In this document: one piece after another, positions 36,840 to 48,620 of the stretch
How positions within the stretch are numbered: the stretch's first letter is position 1
How the letters are laid out: every line of letters starts with the position of its first letter
Assembly (NCBI GenBank): GCA_022749755.1
Contig: CM040441.1
Span: 4,220,741 to 4,284,740 of the forward strand
DNA: 64,000 nt
Source of the DNA: Azadirachta indica
Taxonomy: Eukaryota; Streptophyta; Magnoliopsida; Sapindales; Meliaceae
Reading direction: 5' to 3'
Position numbers and translations under genes: made by a program
Notes under the pieces: generated by a model
What the model saw: only the letters and a program-made list of their open reading frames with translations
Told to the model about the DNA's origin: nothing
Databases searched by the model: none

Positions 36840-36960
36840 TTGGCCAATGATTGAGTGACACGTGGGAGGGTTACGCTAAGACAAATAATAGTTGATTTAC
36901 TTTTTTTCTCGAACCAATGGCGGGTATTGTTCCTTCTCCACAATGTCATCAATGACTTAT

Positions 36961-37544
36961 GAGAACTAAGAGAAAGGGAAGAAAAAGTGCCATAAAATGA
37001 AGGAAAATTGTTACTTTTTTTTTGAAGTAATAATTAAATCTGATAAGATATATAGACCAGTATATATCACTGACACTAGCAGCAGTTTATAGATAACATG
37101 ATATTTAGTGGAAAATCAAATAATTGCTTTATGTTTCTATATGATACTATTTTGCCGACTAAGACAAATACTGTCAAAGTTCTAGGGATAAAAATAACAT
37201 GCCATGTGGCCCTATTTTTAAGCACAACATGAAAATATCCATCTTGACATGTCCACCAATGTAAGATATAAGAGCTTCACTGCAACAAGGCCTCGCTATG
37301 CAATGAATGGTATTTAAGGGCCTGGGACAAAATGACCCAAGGCTAAAAAAATGGTGATGTGTGCTTAATAAATTTGATGAGAAAACACTACAGGAAGTTT
37401 ACCTTACTCAAAGTCTAACGTGAATGCAATTAATGTGGCCAATGATAGAGTGACAAGTGGGAGGGTTATAGTAAGACAACCATTAGTTGATTTGCTTTTT
37501 GTTCAAAGAAATAACAGGCATAATTCCTTCTCCAAAAAGTCATG
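36961..37544. repeat. 3'-flank repeat R4
   Basis: Third tandem unit, about 600 bp from landmark to landmark. Noncoding. Confidence 0.6.
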
Positions 37545-37975
37545 AATAGGCTTATGAGAACTAAGAGAAAGAGGTGAAAAAGCGCCAAAAAATTATGGAA
37601 ACTTGTTCCTTTATTTTTTAAGTAATTATTGAATATGATAAGATATGTAGGCTTCCATATATCACTCACACCAACAACAGTTTATAAATAATAGGATATT
37701 TAGTGAAAAATCAAATAATTGCTTCACGTTTCTATGATTATATATGATATTATTTTTCCCACAAGGACAAAAATGTCAAAGTTCTAAGGATAAAAGTTAT
37801 ATACCATGTGGTCTTATGTTTTGGAACCCAATGTAACTTATGAGAGCTTCACGGCAACAAAACCTCACTACGAAATAAACAGCATTTAAGGACCTGGAAC
37901 AAAATGATCCGGGACTATAAAAAAGTGATATGTGCTTAATAAATTTGATGCGGAATTGTTGCAAGGAGTTGATCT
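37545..37975. repeat. 3'-flank repeat R5, truncated at its right end
   Basis: Fourth tandem unit. It ends at 'gatcttactcaaag', where the subtilase exon begins. Noncoding. Confidence 0.6.
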
Positions 37976-38385
37976 TACTCAAAGTTTCTTCAACTTGTGA
38001 CTGGTTACAATAGCAGCTTTTTTGAAGTCATTAATGGAACAATTCGGGATCTAAATTATCCCTCATTTGTTCTTTATCTCTTGCCCTCATAATCTAGAAA
38101 TATTAGTACTCAGCGTTTTCAACAGGGTTGTCACAAACGTTGGATCACCGTTGTCTATTTATACTGCTCCTGTGACCGTGGCGGGTCTTAGAATCCAAGA
38201 AAATCCTGCCGTTCTGTCCTTCACATCTCTTGGACAGACACTAACATTTACAGTCACAATCACAGGGGCCATAAATCAAATAATTGCATCTGCTCTTTGG
38301 TGTAGGATGATGGCGTGCATCAAGTGAGGAGCCCCACTGTTGTTTATCTTGCATCGATCATAATATCCCAAGATGCATAAGTTTG
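37976..38385 (+). pseudogene. Subtilisin-like protease, C-terminal exon fragment
   Basis: The fibronectin-III-like end of a plant subtilase (cucumisin/S8 family, secreted serine proteases) is readable in three frames: GTIRDLNYPSF (about 37999-38070), then VTNVGSP, PAVLSFTSLGQTLTFTVT (38120-38265), then DDGVHQVRSPTVVYL (near 38307-38351). A stop at 38088 and two frame changes break it, and a Trp codon before DDG has become TAG. The catalytic Asp, His and Ser domains are absent. It abuts the R repeat array without an intron boundary that I can defend. Confidence 0.85.
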
Positions 38386-39640
38386 GACAAGCTAGGCCAA
38401 AATTGGAGAGGGTCGTTGGCACAAAATAAATTGAGATATGTTGGTACATGTTGATTTCAATTTGTAATCAAGCCTTTTTATGCCAATTACAAATATTCAA
38501 TAATTTGGATTTTCAAGAATATTGGATGACATCTACGAAGATAGTTTGGTCGTTGTTGTAGTTGGACGAGAAGTGACTTTATAACATTAATATAAATAAT
38601 AAATGGTATATATATTGTTTATATATCTCTTTAATTAAAAGAATGATAGGAATACGCCCATTGAGTGGGTATAACTCAGGTGATATGAGACACGCTTCAC
38701 ACTTTTAGACCAACTTGAATTCAAATTAGTAATAATAGAGGATAAGAGTTTGGTGTTTTATAAGTGAAATTTCTATCTCTTTTTCAATTCTTTTTGTTCT
38801 TTTTAATTTCCAAAGAGAAAGTTCTTCAATATAAAATGCATAATATATATGTAAATATATTATTCAACTGTTTATTGAAGTGGAAAATTTTGCTCCATGG
38901 TTTATTTAGGAGGCTGCTAGCACTACTGATAGAAACTTTTCTACTAAAGTCCAATTAGAAACAACTAAACTTTCGAGATGTGTATGCTTCCTCTCCTCAT
39001 GCAATATTTTAATTTAACTGGAGTAATAACACTTGACTCCTCTAATTCTTCAAAACCCTGAAGTCATATTAAAGTAAGAATCGGTTATTAAAATCAATAA
39101 TCTAACTATTGTACCACTAAAATTAGCTTATCCATAAACTTATTCATCTCAAAGTTAGTTATATTGGAATAATATGCAATTTCTAAAGAAACTAGTAACC
39201 TTAAGGTGTTGCAAAATACTATCCTGAAAGCTATTTTTGTCCCGTAAAATGATATCTTATAGCAAGGAGGAGGAATAACAATATAACCCTAATTTTTAAA
39301 CAAACCAGAAAGGAGGATGCTCTAAATCCTAGTTTGGTATATAGTGCAAAGACCATTGATTACATAAAGTTTTTGTGTGGCCGACGACATAACACCTGTA
39401 GTCTTCCACTTGTGGTTGAATGAAAAAAAAAAAATCACCTAACTTTGATTTCATCCATTTCCAAAAGATTCATCCTCAAACACAAGTTTGAATAACTACT
39501 ATAATTCCTATTTTAGTTTGAAAGATTAGGAAATATAGGGTGTTTTGGATAAGTTTAATGCTCTTAGATCATATAGAATTCGAATAATAATGATAGAAAA
39601 ATTCTTTATTTCGTAAGTGAGGTTTCTTAATCAATCCAAA
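38386..39640. other. Intergenic DNA with a possible SINE piece
   Basis: No gene. Around 38660-38730 'tataactcaggtgatatgag' followed by 'cttgaattcaaatt' weakly recalls Pol III boxes A and B. This is too weak for a separate call. Confidence 0.3.
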
Positions 39641-40560
39641 TATTTATGTATATATATATATAAGAAAAAAGTGTGCAAGCCACGCCCAAAATATTAAAAT
39701 TTTCTTAAACTTTTTATTTAAAGCGTTACATATTTCTTATCTTTATAGATCATAAACTTTATTGATAACAGTGTGGAACTTTTTAACTCGATGTGTATCC
39801 GTGTCCATCCCACTGGCGACAGAAACTGGCTGCTAGTGTTAATCAACGTTTTTGCCAAGTAGGCAGTAAGAAGAGTGCCGGCAAAGAAAATCGTCCTGAT
39901 GGAACCTTGGGAATTTTCCAAACCCTGCTCGGCGGTGAAGTTGCCACCATTGGCAATGGTGCAGCCTCCCCAGTTGCCACCTTGGGAATTTCCAAACCTT
40001 GTAATATGCTTTCAAATTTCAACATTTTATTTTTCAAAGGAAAAAAATCTATCAAAATTGCCTTGGACAAACATTACAATTACAAAGTGGGCATAACTAA
40101 AGGACATCAATGTTTCAAATTCTTGTATTAAAATTTTAAAATTTTATATTATATATATATATCTAGTGCTCCCTTAAATTTCAATTTTTATGTAATATGT
40201 TTCAAAGTTTAGATTGCAAAAAAAAAGAAAAAGATGAAGAAGAAGAACAAGAAGAAGAAAAAATTTAACGACATATACAATGTATTTTAACCAATTTCTA
40301 ATAATAAAGTATAGAAATATAGACTTGGAGGTAATTCATAAGATCTAATGATACATCTACTTATTTGAAATCTAAAATTTTCAAATATTTTAGGTAAAAA
40401 TTAAAAATTTTAATGCAAAACTTAGAAATATGAAATGAAAAATTTCAACTTTTAGATAAAATGTAATAACACCTTCAATATACGTATAATATCAGACTCC
40501 AAATATTATTAAACATTCAATTGCCGTCATTAAAATAACGTATAACCCAAATTTCGTCCA
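39641..40560 (-). repeat. Tandem partner of 41820-43150 (left copy)
   Basis: The block aligns on both sides with the surroundings of the secreted-protein gene: 'cttaaactttttattta' (39705 and 41876), 'agtgttaatcaa' (39834 and 41991), 'ccttgtaatatgctttcaa' (39998 and 42661). It differs by a large internal deletion covering most of the gene. A purine-rich GAA-type run lies at 40217-40264. Confidence 0.65.
39843..39995 (-). pseudogene. C-terminal relic of the secreted repeat protein
   Basis: The minus strand reads ATSPPSRVWKIPKVPSGRFS and on to a stop at 39843, matching the last ~40 residues of the intact gene at 42000. Signal peptide and all GSLPPLS repeats are missing: upstream it runs directly into the sequence that in the intact copy lies beyond the promoter. 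The deletion joint lies near 'ggaaatt' at about 39990, beside a local 20-bp direct repeat ('ccttgggaattt'). Confidence 0.75.
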
Positions 40561-41819
40561 TTTCCAAAAGATTCCTGCCCATCCTTTGTTTAAAACCTTA
40601 AGTTCCATAACGTATAACCCTTTCTCTCATCATTACTATGAAAGAAAAACCTAATAATTTTTCTATTTTAACATCAAATTCTTTTCTTGTCATAATGTAA
40701 TTTAACATATAAAATTGTTAATAAAAGATTGTTAGTCATTTTTATAATGATCAATCAATTTTTAAACTTCTTTCATTAATAATATTATTAATAAAACACA
40801 AGTACATTAAAATTTATATTTGACCTCTTTTATTAGTTAGTACAAGTGAAAATTTAAGTAAATGGATAGTATTCATGTCATATGTATAATAAAATTTTAT
40901 ATTGATACAAATCAAATGGGTTATAAGACAACCCGCCAAATCCTTACTAATCAAGTGACTGTCTTGTTGACAAAACAAGTTGTTTAACCTTGTTAGATTT
41001 ACTTTTAGCGATTTATTGGATTTAATTAATAGTCAATTAATTACATTAATTAATGAAAGCATAAAATAAAATTTTTAACACAAACAATTTTTTATATGAT
41101 TTGGAATCACCTATTTCACATGGATCCAAGCTAAGTTATTGAACAATCTAATAAGTTATAAAAAATATAAACACTATTAGACTTACCTGCTTAACACAAA
41201 TTTAATTTACTCATTTAATCAACTTACTTGATCAATACCAAATTTATCCCATATATATTGTTTCTAAACGCACTTTCTAAAATTATTATAATACTAACAT
41301 ACCACTTAGTTGAAATAATTGACCAAAATTTTTATGAACGAACCAACCATATAGCATTAGAATTTTTATTAAAAAAAACCAAATAAATCAATTAATCATG
41401 ATTAAATAAAACACATTTATAGTCAACATCGTGGAGCAGGTATAATAATTATTGTATACTCGACTATATCATACGATTCTTTGATTTTTTTTACTATAAT
41501 ATTAAAAACATAAGTTAGAATTGTAACAAAAGAGTTAAATGTAACATTCAGTCCAAATATATCATAACATAACCTCCCACTCATAATCTCATAACAGTGA
41601 CAAATATATTTAAAAGACAAATTATGATATAAGTTTAGAAGTAGAGTTTGTAAACTATTGTTACAATAATAACCATTAATTTTCATTTTAGTTTGAAAAA
41701 GGAAGAAAAATAGGTTGGTTAGGATATGCTTGATGTTACTAAATCAACCCAAATTCGAGTAATGATAAAATATAAAAATTTGATATTTCATGAACAAGTT
41801 TTCTCAAGTTGACTCAAAT
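40561..41819. other. AT-rich intergenic DNA
   Basis: No gene or recognisable element. The minus open frame 41423-41686 has no motif and lies in low-complexity AT sequence. Confidence 0.4.
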
Positions 41820-41999
41820 TTTTTTATTGAAAAAAAATACGTGCAAGGCAGGCAGGCCTAAGATTTTAGAATTTCCTTAAACTTTTTATTTATATAAGTG
41901 TTACATATTACTTGTCTTTATAGACCGTGAACTTTATTCATAACCTATTGAACTTTCAACTCTATGTATATCCGTATAGAAACTAGCTATTAGTGTTAA

Positions 42000-42539
42000 T
42001 CAATGTTTTCCCCGAGCAGGTGGTGCTAAGAATGCAGGCAAAGAAAATCGTCCTGATGGAACCTTGGGAATTTTCCAGACCCTGCTCGGCCGTGAAGTTG
42101 CAGCCATTGGCGATGGTGCAGCCTTCCTGATGGCCGAGATGCTGCCAGAAAGTCTAGGCAATGAGCCCTGAGAGAAAGCTGGCGGTATGTGAAAAGCCTT
42201 AGGCGTGAAAGTGGATCTTATGCTTGAAAGTGGAGGCAACGATCCTTGCTGAAACCCCGAGAAAGCTGGAAGCTTGGAAACCTGGGGCGACAAAGCAGAT
42301 ACGATGCTTGAAAGCGGAGGCAACGAGCCCTGAGAGAATGAAGATAAATTTTCAGCCTTTGGGGAGATGACTGATATTATTTTTGAAAGTGGAGGCAGTG
42401 AGCCCAGAGAGAAAGATGATCGAGTTTTGGGGGTTGCTGTTTGAAGAAGATTACGAGTTGCCATTGTTGTATTGGAGGAAGTAAGCAAGCATGCGAGGAG
42501 AAGGGTTTGGATGAAGCAAATGCTAGAAGTTAAGGCCAT
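42000..42539 (-). CDS. Small secreted GSLPPLS-repeat protein
   Basis: 179 residues from ATG at 42539 to the stop at 42000. Signal peptide about 1-27 (MALTSSICFIQTLLLACLL), then ATRNLLQT. The body has four imperfect repeats of 25-28 residues with the core G-S-L-P-(P/R)-L-S at residues 46, 71, 99 and 125. A Ser/Pro stretch follows, then a basic tail (RVWKIPKVPSGRFSLPAF). The mature part has no Cys and no membrane segment. The frame is open 54 codons further upstream, but the signal peptide and a TATA box ('gctataaaa' read on minus, about 42613-42620, 75-80 bp ahead) fix this start. The layout 'signal peptide, (A/T)RxLLQT, short Pro repeats' resembles PELPK1-type cell-wall proteins, which is a resemblance from memory only. 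It could instead be a repeat-bearing peptide precursor. Function unknown. Confidence 0.7.
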   Translation of the reverse strand: MALTSSICFIQTLLLACLLTSSNTTMATRNLLQTATPKTRSSFSLGSLPPLSKIISVISPKAENLSSFSQGSLPPLSSIVSALSPQVSKLPAFSGFQQGSLPPLSSIRSTFTPKAFHIPPAFSQGSLPRLSGSISAIRKAAPSPMAATSRPSRVWKIPKVPSGRFSLPAFLAPPARGKH

Positions 42540-42608
42540 GATGTTAGAAATGAAAACTACTTGTTTGATATTCTTAATTTTGTATGCAAATGAAAACATT
42601 CTTGCTTG

Positions 42609-42620
42609 TTTTTTTATAGC
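42609..42620 (-). promoter_or_regulatory. TATA box of the secreted-protein gene
   Basis: 'gctataaaaaaa' on the minus strand, 70-80 bp before the ATG at 42539, which leaves a leader of about 45 bp. It is absent from the deleted left copy. Confidence 0.5.
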
Positions 42621-43150
42621 TGAATTACTTGTCTTTGTGTACATGTGTGAATTTAGGAAACCTTGTAATATGCTTTCAAGTTTCAACATTTTATTTTTCA
42701 AATAAAAAAATCTAAGTTGCCTTGGAAAACTTTACAATTACAAACTGGGAAAAAGTGAAGGACATCATGCATGTTTCAAACTCTTGTATGATAAATACGT
42801 CAAGGTTTAAAACTTTAGAATTTATATTAGATATCAAGCTCCATGTTAAATTTCAATTTTTTTTGTAATATGTTTCAAATTTTAGGTTAAAAAAAGAAGA
42901 AAAAATTAAGAATAATACAATGTATTGTAACTGAATCTTAAGAGAGTATGAAACCATGGGACTTAAGGGTATTTCATATATGATGTAATGATACATCTAC
43001 TTACTTTGTAATGTAAAATTTTAAATTTTTTGGGTAAAAATTAAAATTTTAATGCAAAACTTGAAATATGAAATATAAAATTTTGAATTTGTAGATAAAT
43101 ATAATAATACACATGTATTACAGTCTAATATTCCATTAAGTATATATTAG

Positions 43151-44900
43151 TATCCATAAAGTAGTACACAGGTAAAATTTTTGTTTTGAACATTACTAAT
43201 TATATTAGAGTTTTAATATCCCATAAAGTATATATCATAAATATTATTTTTAAAAATATCTATTTTCAAGAATCTTCTCATTTCAAACTACATACATTAT
43301 AAGCCATGCTCTTAGATGCATACGCTATCCCTATGAATGTGGTTAATATTTTCTAATTTATTTATTTCTTGAAAAACATATGCTGCAAAATTACATATGT
43401 ATTAATAAAATAATAGTAATTAAATCAGACTACAAATGAAACATTCAACTGCCATCATCCCATGCAGTTGAACATAATTTGACATTGATTAGGTGAAATA
43501 CCTAACTAGACCCAAATTTATAATGCAACTACACCAAATCCACTTAGTAAAATTTTGACTTTCAGACTTGTTAACCAGACTTCTTTTTGACTTCCTATAA
43601 GGTTTTATTTCCTATTTTATTAATTGATACGATAATAAGAGTTATATTATCATATAATCATTGTATAGTACACTAATAAATTATCCCTACTTTAAGTTAA
43701 TCATTGAATTATATTGTAAGTAATTTAACAGTCTAAATGTATCAACTGCACTATATAGCTGTTCTTGTTGTATCATTGACTTGATAATATCGTATTCGTA
43801 CTTACAAAATGGAATAGAAAATTTATATCTCCAACTAACGTGGTAGATAAATTAACAAGTGTAGGTGAGTAGTAGTAGTCCTAATAGGTAGTGGTGATAT
43901 GAGCATTTGAAAATGATCAATAAAGGTATACAAAACCTTTTGGTTTACCAAAGGATTGAGAAAGAGAAAAAACATATATAAAGAAAGAAAACTAGTGAGG
44001 AATGTTGTGTTATATTTATTAGTAACCTATTAAATATATGAGTATAATATCATATAAGCATATTTTTTTAAAAATATATATGGGCAACAAAATTGTAATT
44101 AATTCATCGAATAATCATTTGACACTGAAGGACGCTAATTATTTTGATAATTTAGTTTGGAATAAAATGATTAATTGTGCATCAATAAGAAATTTCAAAG
44201 GTCCCAAAGTACAGGAATTTTCTTTTTGTGCATATACTTGCTAGTTTTTCTATTAAGAATTTATACAAATAAAGATTTTTAGTCAGACTCAATATGTTTT
44301 GCAACCTCTACCCTTTTGGAAGGTTAAAGCTTGCAACTAAATTAACATTTCTTAATTTAATATTCAAGGTTTTGATATCATAACAATATATTAATATATT
44401 TTTTATGGCTAGCTAGTGTTATTCCTACAAAATTAAGCTTGCCGCAAGAAATAATTTATATGAATTAAAGGCTTTCATAAAGAAATGAAAAACACAAACT
44501 AAAACATAGTTTCCTTTGTTGGTATATAATTTTACAATATTTTATTTCTCATTTTATATTTAAGGGCATTGTAAATATATATACTTTAATGTTAGAGGGA
44601 GGAGTACATATATTTTCAATTCTATATTCAGTTTATACAATGTCTGAAAATATTGATTGGATCGCATCATGTAAGATAAAATAATCTCTCTTAGAACTCT
44701 AAACAAAGTATGAGTGAAGTCAATTATTGGTGAACATATTTACATAGACAAACCGAAAAGATATATGAGTTGTTTCCTAAAGAGCCTATTTTCTGAAAGG
44801 ATTTAACATTAGAGATTTTCTTGAAGTGAAAATTTTATTTTGCTATGTATGAAGCATGATTAAAAAACTATCATAAATGGTCTAAAAGTTATTGATTTTA
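43151..44900. other. AT-rich intergenic DNA
   Basis: I see no gene. The + open frame at 44038-44244 has no recognisable motif. Confidence 0.4.
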
Positions 44901-46865
44901 GTAAGACTATAAATATCTTATTTTTATCTATTTAATAAAGTTTTAATTTGTAAGAAAAATAAAAGATGAAGTCAAACAATGAACATCAACATAAATATTT
45001 TGAGAAACATTGTTGAAGCCAAAAATTTGTTAATTTTCGACTTTAAGCAACCAACTTCAATCTTCTAGACTTCTGGGAATCTCAATTCACCTACAAAACA
45101 AAAGAAATCAAATCATAGCCCGCTTCCTTGACATAGACCCTCCGATGCTTAAGTTAGTTGGGTTTCTTTAGAAGAATGAATTAGATAAAAAATTTCACAG
45201 AGTTTCCTCTTAATCCAGAATGCGTACCTTCTCCTTTAGGTTGTTGGGATTTTATGGGCATGAAAATTAACCGTTTTGATGATTTTTAGGCCCACATTCT
45301 CTCCATGATGAAAGGTAAAGAAAATGGGCGATTATTGAGCCGATTGTGCAATTGAGTTCCATTACCCACGTTGTATAAGGTTGGGTTATATTTTTTACTC
45401 GACCTGGGTTGTCCTTTTTTATTCGAATGAATTCCCTTGGAAGCTCAAACTATATTTGGTCGATGCCTTTCAATCTCAAGACCTCATGATCCTGACCATA
45501 AAGCGTATATTCATCTGGTTATTTGAGGGCTTCGATGTTTTTCCAAACATCAAGCCCCTGAGTTTCTAGTTAAATGTTGTTTTGCTAGAAATTGAACTAT
45601 TGCCTTTATCCCGAGCATGACGTTACTCTTATTATGTTGTTGTTCTTTTTCCCGTTCTGAGCTAGATAATGCCTCTTTGCATTCAAGAAGATGCACGGCT
45701 TTACAACTTTATAGAGGAGCGTCACCCCGAAAAATGCTCAGTGGTTGTAAACAGTCCTCCTTTTATTATGACTTGTTTTCATTTTTTTTCAAAATTCACA
45801 CCACGTGTCAATATGCCATTGGACCACATCATTGTTACTACGCAGCCATCATTTCACATTTAAAATGTCTACCGTGGTTCATCTGGACTCTTCATTTTGA
45901 ATGGCTCAAATTAGACCACGGTCGTGTATAAATTTACGATTCCATTTTTGTTTTCCCACTTTTGCTGAAGTCTTTCTCTCACGCTAAAAAATGATTGCTC
46001 TTGCCAGTGCTTTTAGTACTCTTCGTTCTTCAGGCTTTCTCTAACTTTTTTTTTTTCACAACTTCAATTCGCTAGAAAGTTGAGTTGTCAGTTTCTCATT
46101 TCCTCTTTCCTTTATCTTAATTGTACTATTGAACATTCTTAGTTACCTTTGGCATTTTACATATTCATTTGTGTTTGAGTTTCATTGTATGGAGCGGTGT
46201 GGTTTTCTTTTTGGAAAGATTTTTGCTAGGATATTACATATTTACCTATTCATTTTATGGGTTTTCTGGGTTATTAATTTTGAGGATTTGGATTTCTCGC
46301 ATTGAATTTATTTAGTTTGTAGACTGTTAGCTTTTTGAATGAAATGTTATGGGCTTTGGAATTTACATTCGGTTCATATACTAGGGCATAGAGAATGTTT
46401 ACGATAATAAATGTAGGTATAAATCATAGTTATGTAGAGATATTGACTTGGATAAGTTTTTTTTGACCTAACTTAATTTCGGGTCTAATAGCTTTAGGGT
46501 TTGCCCCTTTTAGTGACTAAGTTGTTTGCATGACTTAGGTTCTATGAACTCCATCAACATATTTTTGTCGCCTTCGTCTGGTGAGTCCAATATCAATCAT
46601 GAGACTTGGAATAGACTCCCTCTCTCTGTTAGACATGACTATTTGTTGATTTATACTGAAATTCCTTTTAAGAGAGCTATTCCCTTAAAAGTAGTTTACT
46701 CTAATATCGGGGCTAGGGCTTTTGAACTAGCATTTCTAGAATATGATATCTCAAAGGCTAGAAATTTTGAGGTTAGAATACTGGAGACTATTGTCACCTC
46801 TGATAGTTCTTTTAATGACGTGCAAGAGAACATGGATCCTTAAAGAACCAAAGTTGGAGATTAGG
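44901..46865 (+). other. Unidentified low-copy region, possibly TE-derived
   Basis: Composition is less AT-rich than its neighbours, and it breaks off exactly where the next R repeat starts. Open frames at 45381-45569, 45617-45931 and 46526-46843 are not linked by clear splice sites and I recognise no domain. A promoter-like stretch lies at 45800-45935: CACGTGTC, the inverted pair accgtggt/accacggt around 45871-45920, then 'gtataaatt'. It could be a fragment of a retrotransposon LTR and gag region. Confidence 0.3.
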
Positions 46866-48620
46866 ATGTTCTCCTGATATCAATTAATCAATGATTGTTC
46901 GTAGAAGCATAATAATTGGGTAGTATATAATTTTCAATACCACATTAGTCCATATTTATGTAGCTTGATTTTGTTAATATAATTTATTAGGAATTTTTGA
47001 CACAAACCATGGTAAGAGATGAAGAAGTGGCATAAAATAAAGGAAAATTGTTCTTTTAATTTTTTAAGTAATAATTAAATCTGATAAAATATGTCGGCCA
47101 ACGTATATCATACTCACCAGCTACAATTTATAGATAACATAATTGCTTCATGTTTCTATGATTATATTTTGTTGTATATAATACTATTTTGCCCATTAGT
47201 ACAAATAATGTCAAAGTATGACGATAAAAGTAACATGCCACATGGCCTCTTTTTAGAGCACGCACCTGAAAATATTCATCTCAGTATACCCACCATCATA
47301 AGTCATGAGCTAAGGGCCAATACTCACTTAGCCCAGAAGACCCAAGATCTAAGGCTCAAGGCTAAGAAAAAAAGTGATGTGTGCTTAAAAATTCAACAAC
47401 GAAAAAAAAACACTACAAAGAGTTGAGCTTTTGAAGGATATTCACCGATGACTTCCTCATTATTTTCATTATATTTTTGTCAACCTTTAACAGTCATTTG
47501 TTAGTTAATTCATGCACCAAATTTCGTATTGACTTCAAATAAAAGCTAAAAGATGATGAATAAAAGTTCAGTAATAATGACTACAACATCTCATACCATT
47601 GATAAAAATAAGATTGGACTAGATTATAAGTCTCAGATCTCTTTAACTAAAATATATATATATATTTTAAGTTGTAAAGTTCAAAATTAAATCCAATAGG
47701 CTATGAGAACCACTTTTTCCATCATAATTTTTACCATTAAATTGTTAGTTTTCCTATTTGATTAACTATGACATTGTCAACCATCTTTTAAATTTTCTTT
47801 TCATAATTAATTATTAGTTCTAAAATTTAAGCTTTTGGTAGTAACGTTTGTTTAACTTTTTTAAAAAATAAAATTATCTAAAATATTTTTTATTTTATAA
47901 ATTTTAAATTATTTCTTTAAAATAAAATATTAAAAATTTATTGATTAAAATAATTATTTAAACTTTCTAAAAAGTTATTTATAATAATTAAATGATTAAT
48001 AAACTTTTATTAAAAAAATCTACTTATAAAAACTATACTACGTGGGCAAATTCAATTTTCATTTAATTTTTTCAAAAACTGATTTGAATTGAAGTAGAGT
48101 TTGATTTTCAAGGACCAAACGGAGCTTAATCAACCTGTGTAATCAAACTATGCTGAATTGAACTAATTTGATTCGGTTCAGTGCCACAGTTCAATTTTAG
48201 TTTCCTCACAGGTTTCAATTTTTTTTATATAAATTTTTGTTAATTTATTTGGACTTTTTCCTTATTTATAATTATTATATATTTTAAAGACTTCTATAAA
48301 AATTTTCCTTTTCCTTTAAGTTAGGTCCAAATTGATTTTTAGTTTAAATTCAATTTTTAAGTATACCCAAATCAAATTGAATAATTTAAAATTGAATAGA
48401 ATTAAATTAGAACTAAATTTGGTTTAGTTGGGCCTTCTGCCCAAGCCTATTTTTTTGTTATAAATTCATGAATCAATAAGATAAAGGTAGCGTTCTTTTT
48501 TTTTGGAATGCCAAAATTTTCTAAATATTTAAATCTAAATGGTTTTTTTTTTTTTTTTTGTCTAAAATCTGGATATAAAAGTTAAGTTGTTTATTTCTAA
48601 ATTATAAAATGTCTAAAAAT
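46866..48620. repeat. 3' flank of a missing receptor kinase copy (R6)
   Basis: It aligns with the flank of copy 3: 46866-47830 with 54260-55560, and 47830-48620 with about 56545-57400 (shared 'cagtgccacagttcaat' near 48180 and 'ctgtgccacagtttgat' near 56918). No kinase sequence precedes it. Confidence 0.65.

Larger units (their letters stand above)
34386..36960. repeat. 3'-flank repeat R3, split by a solo LTR
   Basis: The unit runs from the landmark near 34390 to 34891 and resumes at 36840 with 'ttggccaatgattgag' (compare 'tggccaatgatggag' in R2 at 34260). It is noncoding. Without the LTR its length is about 630 bp, like its neighbours. Confidence 0.65.

Noticed and set aside
38640..38760. 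Second SINE-like stretch ('tataactcaggtgatatgag')
   Set aside because: Boxes are too degenerate and there is no second copy that I could align with confidence.
44038..44244. 68-codon + open frame in AT-rich DNA
   Set aside because: No motif, signal peptide or paralogue; its length is expected by chance.
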